This document shows positions 1 to 11,257 of a stretch of 64,000 nucleotides of DNA, one piece after another (position 1 is the first letter of the stretch; the number at the start of each line of letters is the position of its first letter). The stretch comes from Callipepla californica brunnescens (Eukaryota > Chordata > Aves > Galliformes > Odontophoridae): contig JALIRH010000044.1 in NCBI GenBank assembly GCA_023055505.1, positions 3,038,001 through 3,102,000 on the forward strand, read 5' to 3'. The notes under the pieces are model-generated. The model was not told the origin of the DNA. It searched no databases and worked only from the letters and a program-made list of their open reading frames with translations. Both the position numbers and the translations under genes were made by a program.

Positions 1-614
1 AAGTCTGAGATGGAGTAGTAAGGTCCTGCTCTTGACCCCATGTCCCATTGAGCACAACACATCTCATGGGGGTCACTGGTCCTCACCTGCTGCCTTACTG
101 AGCACAGCCTCTGCTCCCACATGCCAACAGGAGACCTCTGTGCACACCGGTGCCCACAGGGCTGTGATTCACAGGGCAATGAGCTCATCTGCTGGACAAA
201 TCACTGGGGCCCCCACCCTCACTGTGCCTCCTTCCAGTGTGGAGCTCAGCGTGAACCTTACACACAGATCTTTCCCTCTCCACCACCCTCTCCACAGCAT
301 GAATCTGAAAGAAGCAGGGATTTAGGATCTCCACAGGTGATGGATCAGCAGTGAGCCTGAACTTCCTTCTCAAGAGGGATGGACAAAGAAGGACACACCA
401 GCAGAACAGCTCCTGAAGGGAGCAGGCCACACTGGTGTCCTGCTCCCTGCCCATGGCCATTAGCATGCTGCAGGAATGGCCTCTGTACTCCTCTGGCCAA
501 TGGCTCTGGAATTTACCACTCTGGATGAAGAGCCCTGAGACTCTGCAAATTGGATACATTTTTCTTTGCTATCTTTTTCTTTATTTTAACCTGAAACAAA
601 CAAACAGACAGACA
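1..614. other. Unique non-coding sequence, no gene seen
   Basis: I see no gene here. Short overlapping open frames occur on both strands but have no recognisable protein content. The last 25 bases, just before the GATA array, are rich in CAAA and CAGA units, which suggests the microsatellite grew out of a simple-sequence seed. Confidence 0.6.

Positions 615-677
<63 letters not shown>
615..677. repeat. (GATA)n microsatellite, about 15.75 units
   Basis: An uninterrupted tetranucleotide array of about 63 bases, with unit ATAG/GATA on the plus strand. It is flanked on the left by GACAGACA-type sequence and on the right by an A-rich stretch. A perfect array of this length is expected to vary in length between individuals. 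Open frames crossing it on the minus strand give only a repeating Ser-Ile-Tyr-Leu pattern and are artefacts of the repeat. Confidence 0.97.
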
Positions 678-678
<1 letters not shown>

Positions 679-2247
679 AAAGTATATAGACCAAAGGAAA
701 GCAGAGTGAATTTCAGGGGTGCTGAGAGCCACTAGCCCAGCCTTGAAGAAGCTGCTGTCCTGGGAGCTGTCTTCAGTGCCTAGCTCTGAGGAGCAGGGCT
801 CTGTCCACCCTCGTTGTCTCCTTCTACCCTCACAGCACAGCCCCCAAACCATCACTGTGGTGGAGCACCAGACTTGGTCACCCCGGAGCTCTCATCCAAC
901 TGCAATGAACTCTCACCTAGAAATTAAATGACTTTGCCTGGGTGCCCTTGACAGCGAAATTTTCATTCTTGCCAGCAACAAGCCCCAGGGTTTAAAACAA
1001 AAGTAAATTTGTGGGTGGGGGTGGTGATGGAAGAACATACTCTATCTGGGAAAGACAGCTTAATATGCTAATGATTTAAACCTCCTGTCTCTCTCCCACA
1101 TTCTCTTAGCCATTTCCCAACATTGGAGTGGGCCTACACCTGACTTGCTGAGAGTCCTTGTCCCTCTCCTGAGGAGTCCCTTGGCCCAGATGAATTAAGG
1201 TCTTCTCAACCCACTGTTCAGAGGTACACAAGTGCTTCTCCAATCAGGTACCTGGGAGAAGGTACAGTGTGAGCAGGACACGCATCTTCAGTGCCAACAC
1301 TTAACAGTGTTCCCTTCCATTTAGGAGCCTTTTGGCTAGTGCTCCCATGAAGTAACCTCATATAAACACGATCTTTCTTGGTAGAGGGATCTCCTCTCAT
1401 TCTGCCTCCTTTCAAGCAGGGAACTGATACCCTCAGTGAAGCTGCAAGCCATTTGTGTGTGTTTCTGAGAGGCTTTTTGGAATGAGTTTATGCAGTTAAA
1501 GAAAACTGAGAACTTATGACCTACAGGGGTTTAACAGCCTGTAACCAACACTATGAAACCTATGCACCAGCACAGCCTGTTCTGGAAGCCTTGATAGCAG
1601 TGGTCTCCACTGCACATTAAGCTACTTTCCTCGCATAGAGGCTTGCCATTTGCACATTGGCTGCCAGCCAGAATTCACATTTACTGGCTGCTTCCAGTGA
1701 TGTATGGGTTGAGCTGAGAGGATTTTATGCCATGTTAGTGTTTCATAGCAATGCTAGTCCTCACTTTCATCCCTCCCTCCTCTCTCTTCATTTTAGTAAC
1801 ACTGTAGTAGTATGGCCACCATGGCCACTGTGCTGTGTCTGCACTTAGCTGCACATACCTCGCCCTGTGAAACAGCATTAAGTGCTGTAGCTTCAAACAT
1901 TCAGCCCTGGTGGAAAACAGAGGAGGTTTCTGTTTGGTTTCTCTAAGTATCACCCCTGCCTGGTGTGATGAGGTGACCTGCCTGCAATCCACCAGGACCC
2001 ACTGCCACCCAGGCAGTGCCACAACCATGTGGGGCTGCCGGCAGGGGACAGCAGGACCCCACTGCCAGCCTGGCTGCTCCCTGCAAATAGCAGGCTGCAG
2101 TCAGCGCTCTGCAAGGCGATGATGAAAGACGCCAAAAAGTTTACTGTCTGAGTAAGACGTGTGATAAACTCCACATGGATCATCGAGGCTGGGGAGATCG
2201 GAAGATCTCAGAGCTGTGGCCAGCACCAGTCCACCAACTGTTTATGT
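678..2247. other. Unique non-coding sequence, no gene seen
   Basis: Mixed-composition sequence without a recognisable gene or repeat family. A G-rich patch near 1011-1029 has only two runs of three or more G, so it is not a four-run quadruplex motif. The small open frames on both strands are unremarkable. Confidence 0.55.
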
Positions 2248-2270
2248 GGGGTGGGTGAGTTGGGGTGGGG
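2248..2270 (+). other. Predicted G-quadruplex motif
   Basis: Four G runs on the plus strand (4, 3, 4 and 4 G) are separated by loops of 1, 6 and 1 bases, which fits the canonical G3+N1-7 rule. No gene or promoter is recognisable nearby, so any role is unknown. Folding is inferred from the pattern alone. Confidence 0.7.
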
Positions 2271-5200
2271 ATGCTAGCCCTGGAACACTTTCAAGGCTCT
2301 CCCCAAGCCCAGGTTAGCTGCCCTCATCAGAACAAGATATCTCTAAATGTCAACATGAACACCCCTTCCCTGGTATGGTTGCCTGTCTGACACTTGTCTC
2401 TGAGGCTTTCCCAGCAGCGGACTAACACTGTACCCCTTATGCAAGCCCCTATGAAAACATATTCCCTGCTCTTAAAGTTGCAAAAAGAGACTCTAAACCC
2501 AGAGATAAGAAAATTCCCAAGTGGAACCCTTCCCCCTCTGTTCACTGTTATTAGTAGTATTACTTTTAATTGCATGATTTAAACCCATGCTCTTCGATGG
2601 GATGACAGCAGAGCTAAAGCAGGAATGCATCAGGGAGAGGAGACTTCAGAAGAGCTCAGGCTGGGGTCAAGGTGATGCTAAACCCCAAGGCAATGATTGC
2701 CTCTGGTCTCACTGCTTCTCAGCTGCCCATGACGTTTGTTTACTGGCAGCAGAGCAAATGGGAAGGCTGATGCAGGAGTGGGGCTCAGAGCTGGAAAGGA
2801 CTGCAGTTCTGGTAGAGCCCTGGCAGGGATGTAGTGCTCATGCCATATGGAATGCTCCGTGCAGGCAGGACCCAGCTCTTGGAGCCTGACCTGGGCTCTC
2901 AGGGGGTGACAGCAGATCTTTGCTTGGTCACATGGAACATCCATGCAGCCCACACGTGCAGGAACCTCCGCCATGAAGTGGTGGGCAGTAACAAAAGAAG
3001 TCCAGCCCCACATCACAGATCAAAAAGGAAGTGCAGAGCCAAGGGGACACAACATGTAACTGCACAGGAGTGGTGTAAGGGCAGATAGACTACCCAGGGA
3101 GTACTCTAGAGCAGACTCAGACTATTTCTGTATAGCAGAAGAAGGGATGAAATCAATCACGTACTCTTTCTGGATCAGTAATTCAACTGCTCTTGGAACC
3201 CCTGAACAAAGCCTGGAGCCCCCTCTCCAGACCAGCCAGCTCCTTCCCAACCAGTGGGCTGTCACACCACATGCTGTCACACCAAGCTGCCTGAGGCTGC
3301 AGTTCCCATTTTCCAACTTCCCCATTCATCTGATTCCCCCTGCAAATCTTTGCTAATATGAGCTGTCCCATTGGGAGCAATGACAGCCATGCTATGGTGT
3401 GCAGGGTGTGTAGACTGGCTCACGGTGCTGAGAGCTGGTGACACTGCCAATGGGAGCACTGTGTCAATGCAAAGGAGAGGCTTCTAGCTTTGCTATTGCA
3501 TTGACTCATCTTCATTCTGAATGGGGAAGCAGGGGCAGGGAGCTTCAATACAGACAGCACATAGCAGGTCAGCACAGCCCAGCCCAGGGTGATGCATCCC
3601 TCCTACCTGCCAGTGAGTCTACACATCCCTTGAGAAATCCAATGGTGATTTTCAGTCAGGAAAGTTACTCATCTAAGCTGTAACCTGAATTAACATGAGT
3701 GGCTCACAGGGTAAATGCTACAAGCTGTGCTGTGATGGTGCTGAGTGAAATCCACCCCTGCAGAGCAAGTCTTTAACAGGACTGGTACACCTGTTTGGCA
3801 CCGTAGGACAGGACTGGTGCTTTGCTTATTCCTGTAAGAGAAGAATTGCCACCATGGGAGAAGTGCAATAGTAGAAAAGAAGCTTACAAAGAGATCAAAT
3901 ATTCATGTACAGTCTCTTGGTCTGGAGTGTATTTCATAAGGAGAGACGGAGAAGGAGTATTTTATCAGATAGCAGGAGGAGGGAGTACTGCTAACTTGCA
4001 GTATAAACAAACTCTGCGCAGGAGGGTCAGCCCACAGACATTTATCCATCCATCAAAACCATTTGACTTTTTGCCCTTTTTTTTGGCAAAGGGGACCGGT
4101 AACTTCTCCCTGCGTGGGAGTAAACAAGGTGTATGCAATAGTGATTGATTTACCTGGTGTTCGAGACACACATCAAAGAGCCTGCTTGCTGTGTTTTGAA
4201 GCCCAGTGAGCAATTTATAGAAGGGTTTACAAAGATAAATGCAGAGAGATTTATGTGAAGCAACACAAAACACATGTTTTTGCTGCAGAGATGAAGATAT
4301 GTTTGAGGACTTGCAAACTATATAGCTGAGGTTATTTATGAAAGTGTTCCTGTTTGGTGGGATTTATTCTGGGTCTTCACTGTACTTGGAGCTGCCTCTG
4401 AAAGGCTGCAAAGCAAACAAGCACAGCAGGACCCATCACCTCTGTGTTGTCTCAAAGGGGTTTGAGTGTTGAGATTTAAAAGAGGAGGTCTGTCACAACC
4501 CAGAGCTGGAGATAGGGGAGTCTGAGAGTGAGAAGGAGCAGCAGCAAGCACAGAGATGGAGTGCCTGAAGATGGGGGCTGGGTGAGTCCCTGGGGAGACA
4601 CTGAGCAATAGCTCAGCAAAGAGGGGGCTTCCCCTGCAAGCCTGTGACCCCACTATGCTTGGCTGGTGTGGAGGCAGAGGAGGAGGCTGACCTGCATTGA
4701 GTGTCTGGCCAGCACTGCTGGCATGTCTCACTCCAGCTGGAGACAGAGATCAGCTGTTCTAAGCCAGCTTGTGATTGCTCCTAGGCCTTAGGCTCCCTTT
4801 CTTAGCACGGGAGTGCTGGGCTTGGGATTTGCTTAGCAATTTGCTGTCCTGTCCATGGGAAAGACATCCTGCCGTCGTGTGTGCTCACCACGTGGGCTAT
4901 TTTATTTATGTAGTTGACTCTGCACATTCATATTTAGTAAGAGAGGCCATCACAGCTGTAGTAAGTGAAAGAAAAGGCTGGAAGAAGGCATGTGGAGGTT
5001 AGGAAGGGGTACGTGCGTGAGAACTGGGAAGACTGGAATTAACTTCAGGCTGTATGAATGTGAATGCCTGCTACTCCTGCTGCTGGCAAAAGGACCAGAA
5101 GGTGAGGTCACCTGTGGATGTGAATGTGGGTCAGATCCAGCTTTTTGATTCAGGCTCTTCTTTAAGCACTCTCACAAGGGGAGACTCATTTTAGCATGAC

Positions 5201-8200
5201 TTGCCTGTGCCCTGCCAGCAGTTTCAAGAACAACTCAGTCTCCTCTGCCTAGCCTCAGAGAGTGTGCTTCAGATGCTGTCACTGGGCAGTGACAAGGATG
5301 CACTTGGGCTGGGGAGCACTGGGTCACCCATACACTCCAACTAACCTGGCTGAGAGGCAACACAGGAATGACACCAGCCCGGTCCTGCCTTGCCCTCCTG
5401 TGAGCTGCGTCTGTTCCTAAGCTTGCCATTAAGAGGAATGCTCTGAAAAGCCAAGAATTCTGCATGGATCTGAGGACAAGTGGCTGCCATTACCTTTGGG
5501 CTAATACCAAGGCAGTTCATGAACAGCACAGATCCCCAGGAGTGCTGAGATGACAGAAACACCTTTACTTGATGCATCTCTGCATCTTCTTTTTAAGCAT
5601 ACAGTGTTATACCACGTTTATCATTTCTGGCTATCACATCAGTCTGGGCAGAGCCAGGTGTGAGGTTTCCCACTGCAACACTCTCAGCCATGCTCTCCTC
5701 CAGTGCAAACCCCTGAGAAGGGGAAGCTGCCTGCAAGAGCAATGTGATGACAGTTGGGAGCAGACTGCGCATTCCTCCTTCTCCCACACCCCAGTGTCTG
5801 GTCTGCATTTATCTTCATTTGTTTACAAGAAACACTCTATGCAGCAGAATATGCTTACAATTGGAGATACTCATTAAAAATGAAACATTAGGATGTTTCG
5901 GTGCTCAGTAGCCCATCATGGGCAGGGGGTGGCTGCTGGCTGTACTTTCACCTAACCAGCACTGCCTATCAAGTGTGGAAGGTAAAGGCCTGAGCTAGCA
6001 ACGAGTAGCAGAGTTTGGGCTGAGAAAAGGCTTCCAAGCAGCTGTTTGTGAAGAAGAAGTATTCTTAAGTCATAGGAATAACACACCTTGTGCTACAAAT
6101 ACTTTGACAAACTGTTCCAGTTAAAAAGAAATCAGTTTCAGGCACAGTGTTATGCAAACAGACCACGTGCCTGAGCACAACATGCTTGTATCTAACTGTT
6201 TTACAATGCTTCAGCTTGTCTAAGCAAAACTTTCTATCACACCCTCCAAGAAAGTTCTCAGCAGGTTTTTTATAGGACTATACCAAAACTCAAAACCTGT
6301 GATCTAAGGCTAAAAACAAATGTTGCTACTCGTCTGCTGTCTAGCACCTATATGTTTACTTGTTCCTTCCTTAGCCTGTTTGTACTTTCCAGACTGCACC
6401 TGGAGGAGTTGGGATTGGGATTTTAGAAGTCCAGATGGGCTGCACCTGGGAAGTGGTCATCTCACAGGTGCAAGGTGGGCTTGGCTGGTTGTAGTGGCCT
6501 ATGGGAGCACAGCAGGGTACTTAAATATCAATGGCAAGGAGTAAGAAAGGTTTTCTAGGAAACGGTTGGAATCTTTTTTTGTGTAGAACTGGATATTTTG
6601 TGTAGAACTACCCTTTTTCAAATAGTATTTGAGTTGTGTGTTCTGCTCCATTGCCGCTGTCTTTTGACGCCTGGGTTTGGAGGTAAGCATGTATGCTTCT
6701 AATGGCTACGTTTTTTTTCCTTTTTGTTACTTTACTGTCTCTGAAAGTGAGTATTCTATCTGGGGAAGAGTGTTACCTTGATGGCTAGGACATGGGGTAG
6801 AGTAGGAAACTGTACTCAGATTAGCTGGGAAATGGGGGGGGGAGGAGGGAGCAATAATCGGGTAGACTATAGCAGGTGAATGCTTCTGGTGGGCCTGGGC
6901 CTACTGATGTTTTCTTCTTGCTACAGCATCTCTGATTCTGTTTTCCATGTGCTAGCAAGGTGCTTTGGGTAAGACATTTTGATGTTGTGTCTACTCAGGT
7001 TACCTCGATTAAAAACAAAACATAGGCTTCAGGTTTACAGACTTACAGGCTTCAGCTGAGTTGCTACCTCATTGCACCTAGACTACTAGGTCTGGTGCAA
7101 AGGCAGTTGATGTCAATTGATCATCTAAACTATGTAAGATGATAGAGTATTTGTGCTGGCACTAGCCTGGTATCATGGTTGCCGGTTAGCTAGACAAGCT
7201 GCTTGTTTTGTTTTGCCACAGCTCAAGGTTTCAAGGTTTGGTTCTGCTGCTGAAATAGAGTGAAACTGTTTGTAAAGTGCCTTCTTCCTATGTGTGTGTG
7301 AGGAGGAGTAGATATATTCTTGTCAACACTGCCAGTGGCAGGCTGCTGCAGCTCCAGCAATGTTGTTCCTCCTGATGGTCTTGTTGGAGCCTGTCTGAGT
7401 CCACAAATAGCTTTGGTCCACACTGGAAGGCTTCTTTTTTTTTTTTTCCCCTACTATAAATGTATCTGGTAGGAACACAATGTTCAGTGCAACTCATTCC
7501 TTCCTTTAGCAATGACAACAGAGCAAATAAAGCTTCTGTGAGCTTGGTGCAGGCAGTTTTGTGTGTCCCACACTGTCCCATGGCAATGAGGGCTGTGCTG
7601 ATGCTGTGGGAACAGAGTTGTTCCCCTGTATTGTTGGTGCAAGGTGTGCCAGATTCTTGCTCAGCTGTCCTATCCCTAACAGACCTTGTGTAGCTGCTGA
7701 CCTGTGCAGTTTGTGAGCCCAGTTCCCAGAGCAAAAAGGGCAGTGTGCTGCTTACCTGCCTGGCCCGGGAGTGTTCGCTAAGCAAACAAACAGGGCCCTC
7801 AAGACCACCCGTTAGCCAGCAGCCTGCTCCCATTAGCAGAACACAAGCTACCCTTCACCGTGAGGGGGCAAACTGCCTCTGTGCCCTCTTAGAAAATTTT
7901 TTATTATGAAGAGGATGGAAATTGCTTCTTCCACAACTTGGCAATGTGGGACTCTTCAGCCTGCTCTGTGCTTTGCTGGCAAACAGGGGATGTGGGCAGG
8001 CTGGAAGTTCAAGCAGCTTTGCGTTGGGCTGCCAACCCTTTACCCTGGGCTCTGTGAGCTCTGAGAGGATCTGGGGCTCATTTTGATGCCCTTCAAGGCT
8101 TTCTCTCAAGCTTACCAGCAGATACAAAATTTGCTCAATGCCCCTGCTTGCTTTGGCAACTTCACGGGTTGGTATGCAGCATTTTCAGTTAGTAGATAAG

Positions 8201-10595
8201 AATTGTGGTGGGACAGTAGGATTGGGAATCCTCTTTACTGTCATCCCCTGTGATAAAACTTGTTTTTAATGCTTGCTTTGAATTGTGTACTGAAATTTGT
8301 TTTTTCAGAGAGTCAGGCAGAAAGGAGAGGTGGACTTCTTTTAAATTCAAGCTCTGAAAACGTTTGTTCCACTTTAATCTGGATTTGTACTTACTTTAAC
8401 TTCATGTCTTCTTGGAAAACTCACAGCTTCAACAAGGCAACACTTTGCATGAGAATGTTGCCACAAAGCTACCAAACTTCGCCTCCAGGCTGTAAGGCGA
8501 AGTGAGGGAAGACGATACCCTTTTGTTAGCAATTTAATCTGTACTGATGAGAGGGATTTAGGGGGAATAGCTTCCCCCTTGGCATGAGGAGAGAGATAGA
8601 AGTGGAGACAAGATTTGAATTGGTGCTCTGTGACCCTGATAAAGCAGGCGCAGCAAATCACTGCTGGCTTAGAAAATTCACATCCCTAACAGGCAGGAGG
8701 TGGAAGTGCTCTATCTTTTGAGAAGATCCTCCTGTTTCTTATTTGCTTGTTAAGTAGCGGATCCCAAAATAGCAATAGTAGCTGCATTCATAATTGGAAC
8801 TCCTACCAGTGTTCAGGCCCTGTTGTTGCTTTGACCTCTGTCTCTCCATTAAAATCCATTTCAAGGGGTGCTTGCCCTGCTCTAAGGGGAGAGCCTTGGG
8901 ACTCAATCCCATCAAGCTAAGAGAATGTTGTACAATAGTCATAAATATATTATGATCCCTCCCACATTCCTCACCCCTGGCAAAACAGGGAGCAATCAGA
9001 AGTTTGTAGCAGGGCAACTAATAAATCTGGAAAGGTATTCAGCAGAACTGAAGTTATACAGCTGTTGGAGTGGAGAGTGGGTATGCATGGATGGCTATGA
9101 AAAGAGGAGTCCTTTTTTTTTCCCTGTAACTACTTGGAGACAAACCTGTACTTCTGGAGTATCATTAAGAGGAGTTAATGTTTCATTTGATAAAAGTTGT
9201 TGTTGTCTATTTTTTGGCAGTTTTGCATAGTCATCCTCTAAATTCAGTGAAGTTGGCATAGGTTTGTAGAAATGCTGTTCTACTCATTCACTTTCTCAAG
9301 AGTGGCTTATGAGTTAAGGAGTTTATCCTATACCTGACCCATCCCGTAGCAATTCTGCTCTAAAGTCCTGTGCTGCTCTTTTCCAAGGTCTTACTTGTAT
9401 TCGGAGTTAAAGAGGCCCTCAGTTTAGCTTTTTCACCTGGATTCCAGGAGGAGTACACAATTCAGTACAATACATCCATTCAGTAGAGCATTTGCAATGT
9501 CTCCTGCTTACTGAATGTTCTCCTACCTGCTGTTGGTGGTATTCTAGAATGTTCTGCTGCTTTCCATGGTGCTTTGTTACAATTTAAATAAACCAGGTTC
9601 TGTCAAAACTGATGGCAATTTCTTGATATAATGGTACTGAAGAGTACCTCTAAATGATTTAGACTTCACTGTGTGACAGTCACTGAAAGCTGTCTGCTGT
9701 TCTATTTGCATTTTTTTTTATTTCATACAAATTCCTTGCTCAATTGTACCAAGTTTAAAGGAAAAAAAGTTGGCTTGGGGAGTGAGTTGCCTAAAATATC
9801 AAAGATGAGCAGTTTAGGCTCTTCTCCAACTTTAACTTCCCCTCCATTGTAAACCCTGTACGCAACTGCATTCCCATCTTCCTGCTGTCACGTGCCTGCT
9901 GCCTTGTGTACTACTGTTATCACTGCTCAGCCTGAAATTATGTATGTAGAGTGTGTGTCTGTGATGAGAGATGACTCCAGATTCCCCCCGCTGTACTTTT
10001 TCTGGCTATATTTCAGAGGTTAGGGTGAGGGAGAGTCAGCCACACTGCCTGGGAGGAGGTGAGTCTGACTCCTGTCCCTGCAAGCTGGTGTGAAGCCACT
10101 GGTGCAGTTTTGGGGTGCAGTGTATGAATGAGTCTGAATGCTGCAGTTGGTCTGGGTCCAGGCTGCCACCTGAGAGGGGCCCCTCTAAGCCCTGCTTACC
10201 TGAGGGCTGGGCATGATGAGAGGAAACCCAGTAGAAACAGCTTCACTGGAGAGGCTTCTGGAGAAAAGCCAGACACTGATGAAGGAAACCACTAACTTCC
10301 CACTGTGGAGCTTGTAGTACAGGAAATGTGGCCCCCTGGGATATGTACATAAAGGCATGTTAACTTAGTGCTGTGCTTGCCCAAGCCCTCCCCAGATCCA
10401 GGGTCTCTCCAATAAGCAGGCTGTTGGATAGGGGATTCTGTGCTGGGAATGGTGTTTGCTCCTATGGCTTCTTCCACATCATTTGTTCCCACTGTGGTAG
10501 GTGAAGGGCGGTAGCATTGTAAAACTGGTATGAATTTTCACCTGACTCCTTTAGCTTTCCCCATGGCCCTAGTGTGGTCAGCATCATCTCCATAA
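2271..10595. other. Long unique stretch without a supported gene
   Basis: About 8.3 kb in which I support no gene. It holds a run of nine G at 6834-6842 followed by GAGGAGGG, T tracts at 7435-7447 and 9113-9121, and a 13-base direct repeat (TTTGTGTAGAACT) at 6578-6590 and 6597-6609. The longest open frame of the window lies here on the minus strand (7288-7833, 181 codons). It starts at an ATG but reads across the T tract as a lysine run and resembles no family I know. Splice-like pairs bound 6626-6682 and 10017-10058, each flanked by AG and GT, but neither can be joined to other exons. No CR1 copy is recognisable here. Confidence 0.5.
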
Positions 10596-10618
10596 GTGTG
10601 TGTGTGTGTGTACACACA
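10596..10618. repeat. Alternating (TG)n/(AC)n tract with a perfect palindrome
   Basis: A 23-base strictly alternating purine-pyrimidine tract: GT repeats switch to AC repeats. The central 14 bases (10605-10618) are perfectly self-complementary. Such sequence can in principle adopt Z-DNA or a small cruciform, but this is inferred from pattern only. The repeat is short and may be modestly polymorphic. Confidence 0.85.
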
Positions 10619-11234
10619 GCACTTGGTGATGGTTTGCTGATAGTAAGTCTGCTGAGTGACTGCTGGACAGAAACTGCTTGAAGAACTCACAGTACTGCCT
10701 TTGGCTTTACTTGGCTACTCCAAACCTGTGTCTGTATGAAGTATAGTGCCTGAGATGTGTCAAGCAGGTCTGAGAGTAGATAGCTTTTCATTGCAAAAAA
10801 AAATAAAAGATGTGGAGTAGAAATCAAAAAAAGTTTGGCTAAAGAGTGGTACACAAAGTGCTCTGTTATGTACTTTCAAATGTATTTTGTTGTGTTAATC
10901 ATCTGCTATGAGTGTTGTTTCTTGCCATGCTTTGGCTCAAGCAGACATAAAATGCTGTCCTTCTAAATGAAGGAGCAGCTGTGAGCACTAGCTGGCTTTG
11001 CTTGGTTTTCAGTGGAAAATCTAGTGAAAGGGGAACCCAAGAGCTCAGCTGTTCCTAAAACATTACTGGTAATAAAAGCTACAGCAGGGATGTTTTTGAA
11101 GCAGGCATCTGTGGGATTGAGTTCTCTTCCCCCTGCAGAGCTCAGCACTTGAGTGCTCACAGCCTCCCTGGGGACTGCCTTCTGCTCTTTACAAAGCCCA
11201 GGAGGGGAAGGGTCCTCCCTTTCAGGAAGATAGT
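10619..11234. other. Unique non-coding sequence, no gene seen
   Basis: No recognisable gene or repeat family. An A-rich patch lies at about 10795-10808. The small open frames on either strand have no family resemblance. Confidence 0.5.
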
Positions 11235-11257
11235 GGGAGGGTGGTGGGGGGGGAGGG
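11235..11257 (+). other. Predicted G-quadruplex motif
   Basis: G runs of 3, 3, 8 and 3 on the plus strand are separated by 1, 4 and 1 bases, matching the canonical four-run rule. It sits in a short G-rich patch (about 11200-11260) without CpG enrichment, so I do not call a promoter. Confidence 0.75.

Noticed and set aside
586..855. Minus-strand frame with repeated Leu-Ser-Ile-Tyr
   Set aside because: Produced entirely by the GATA microsatellite.
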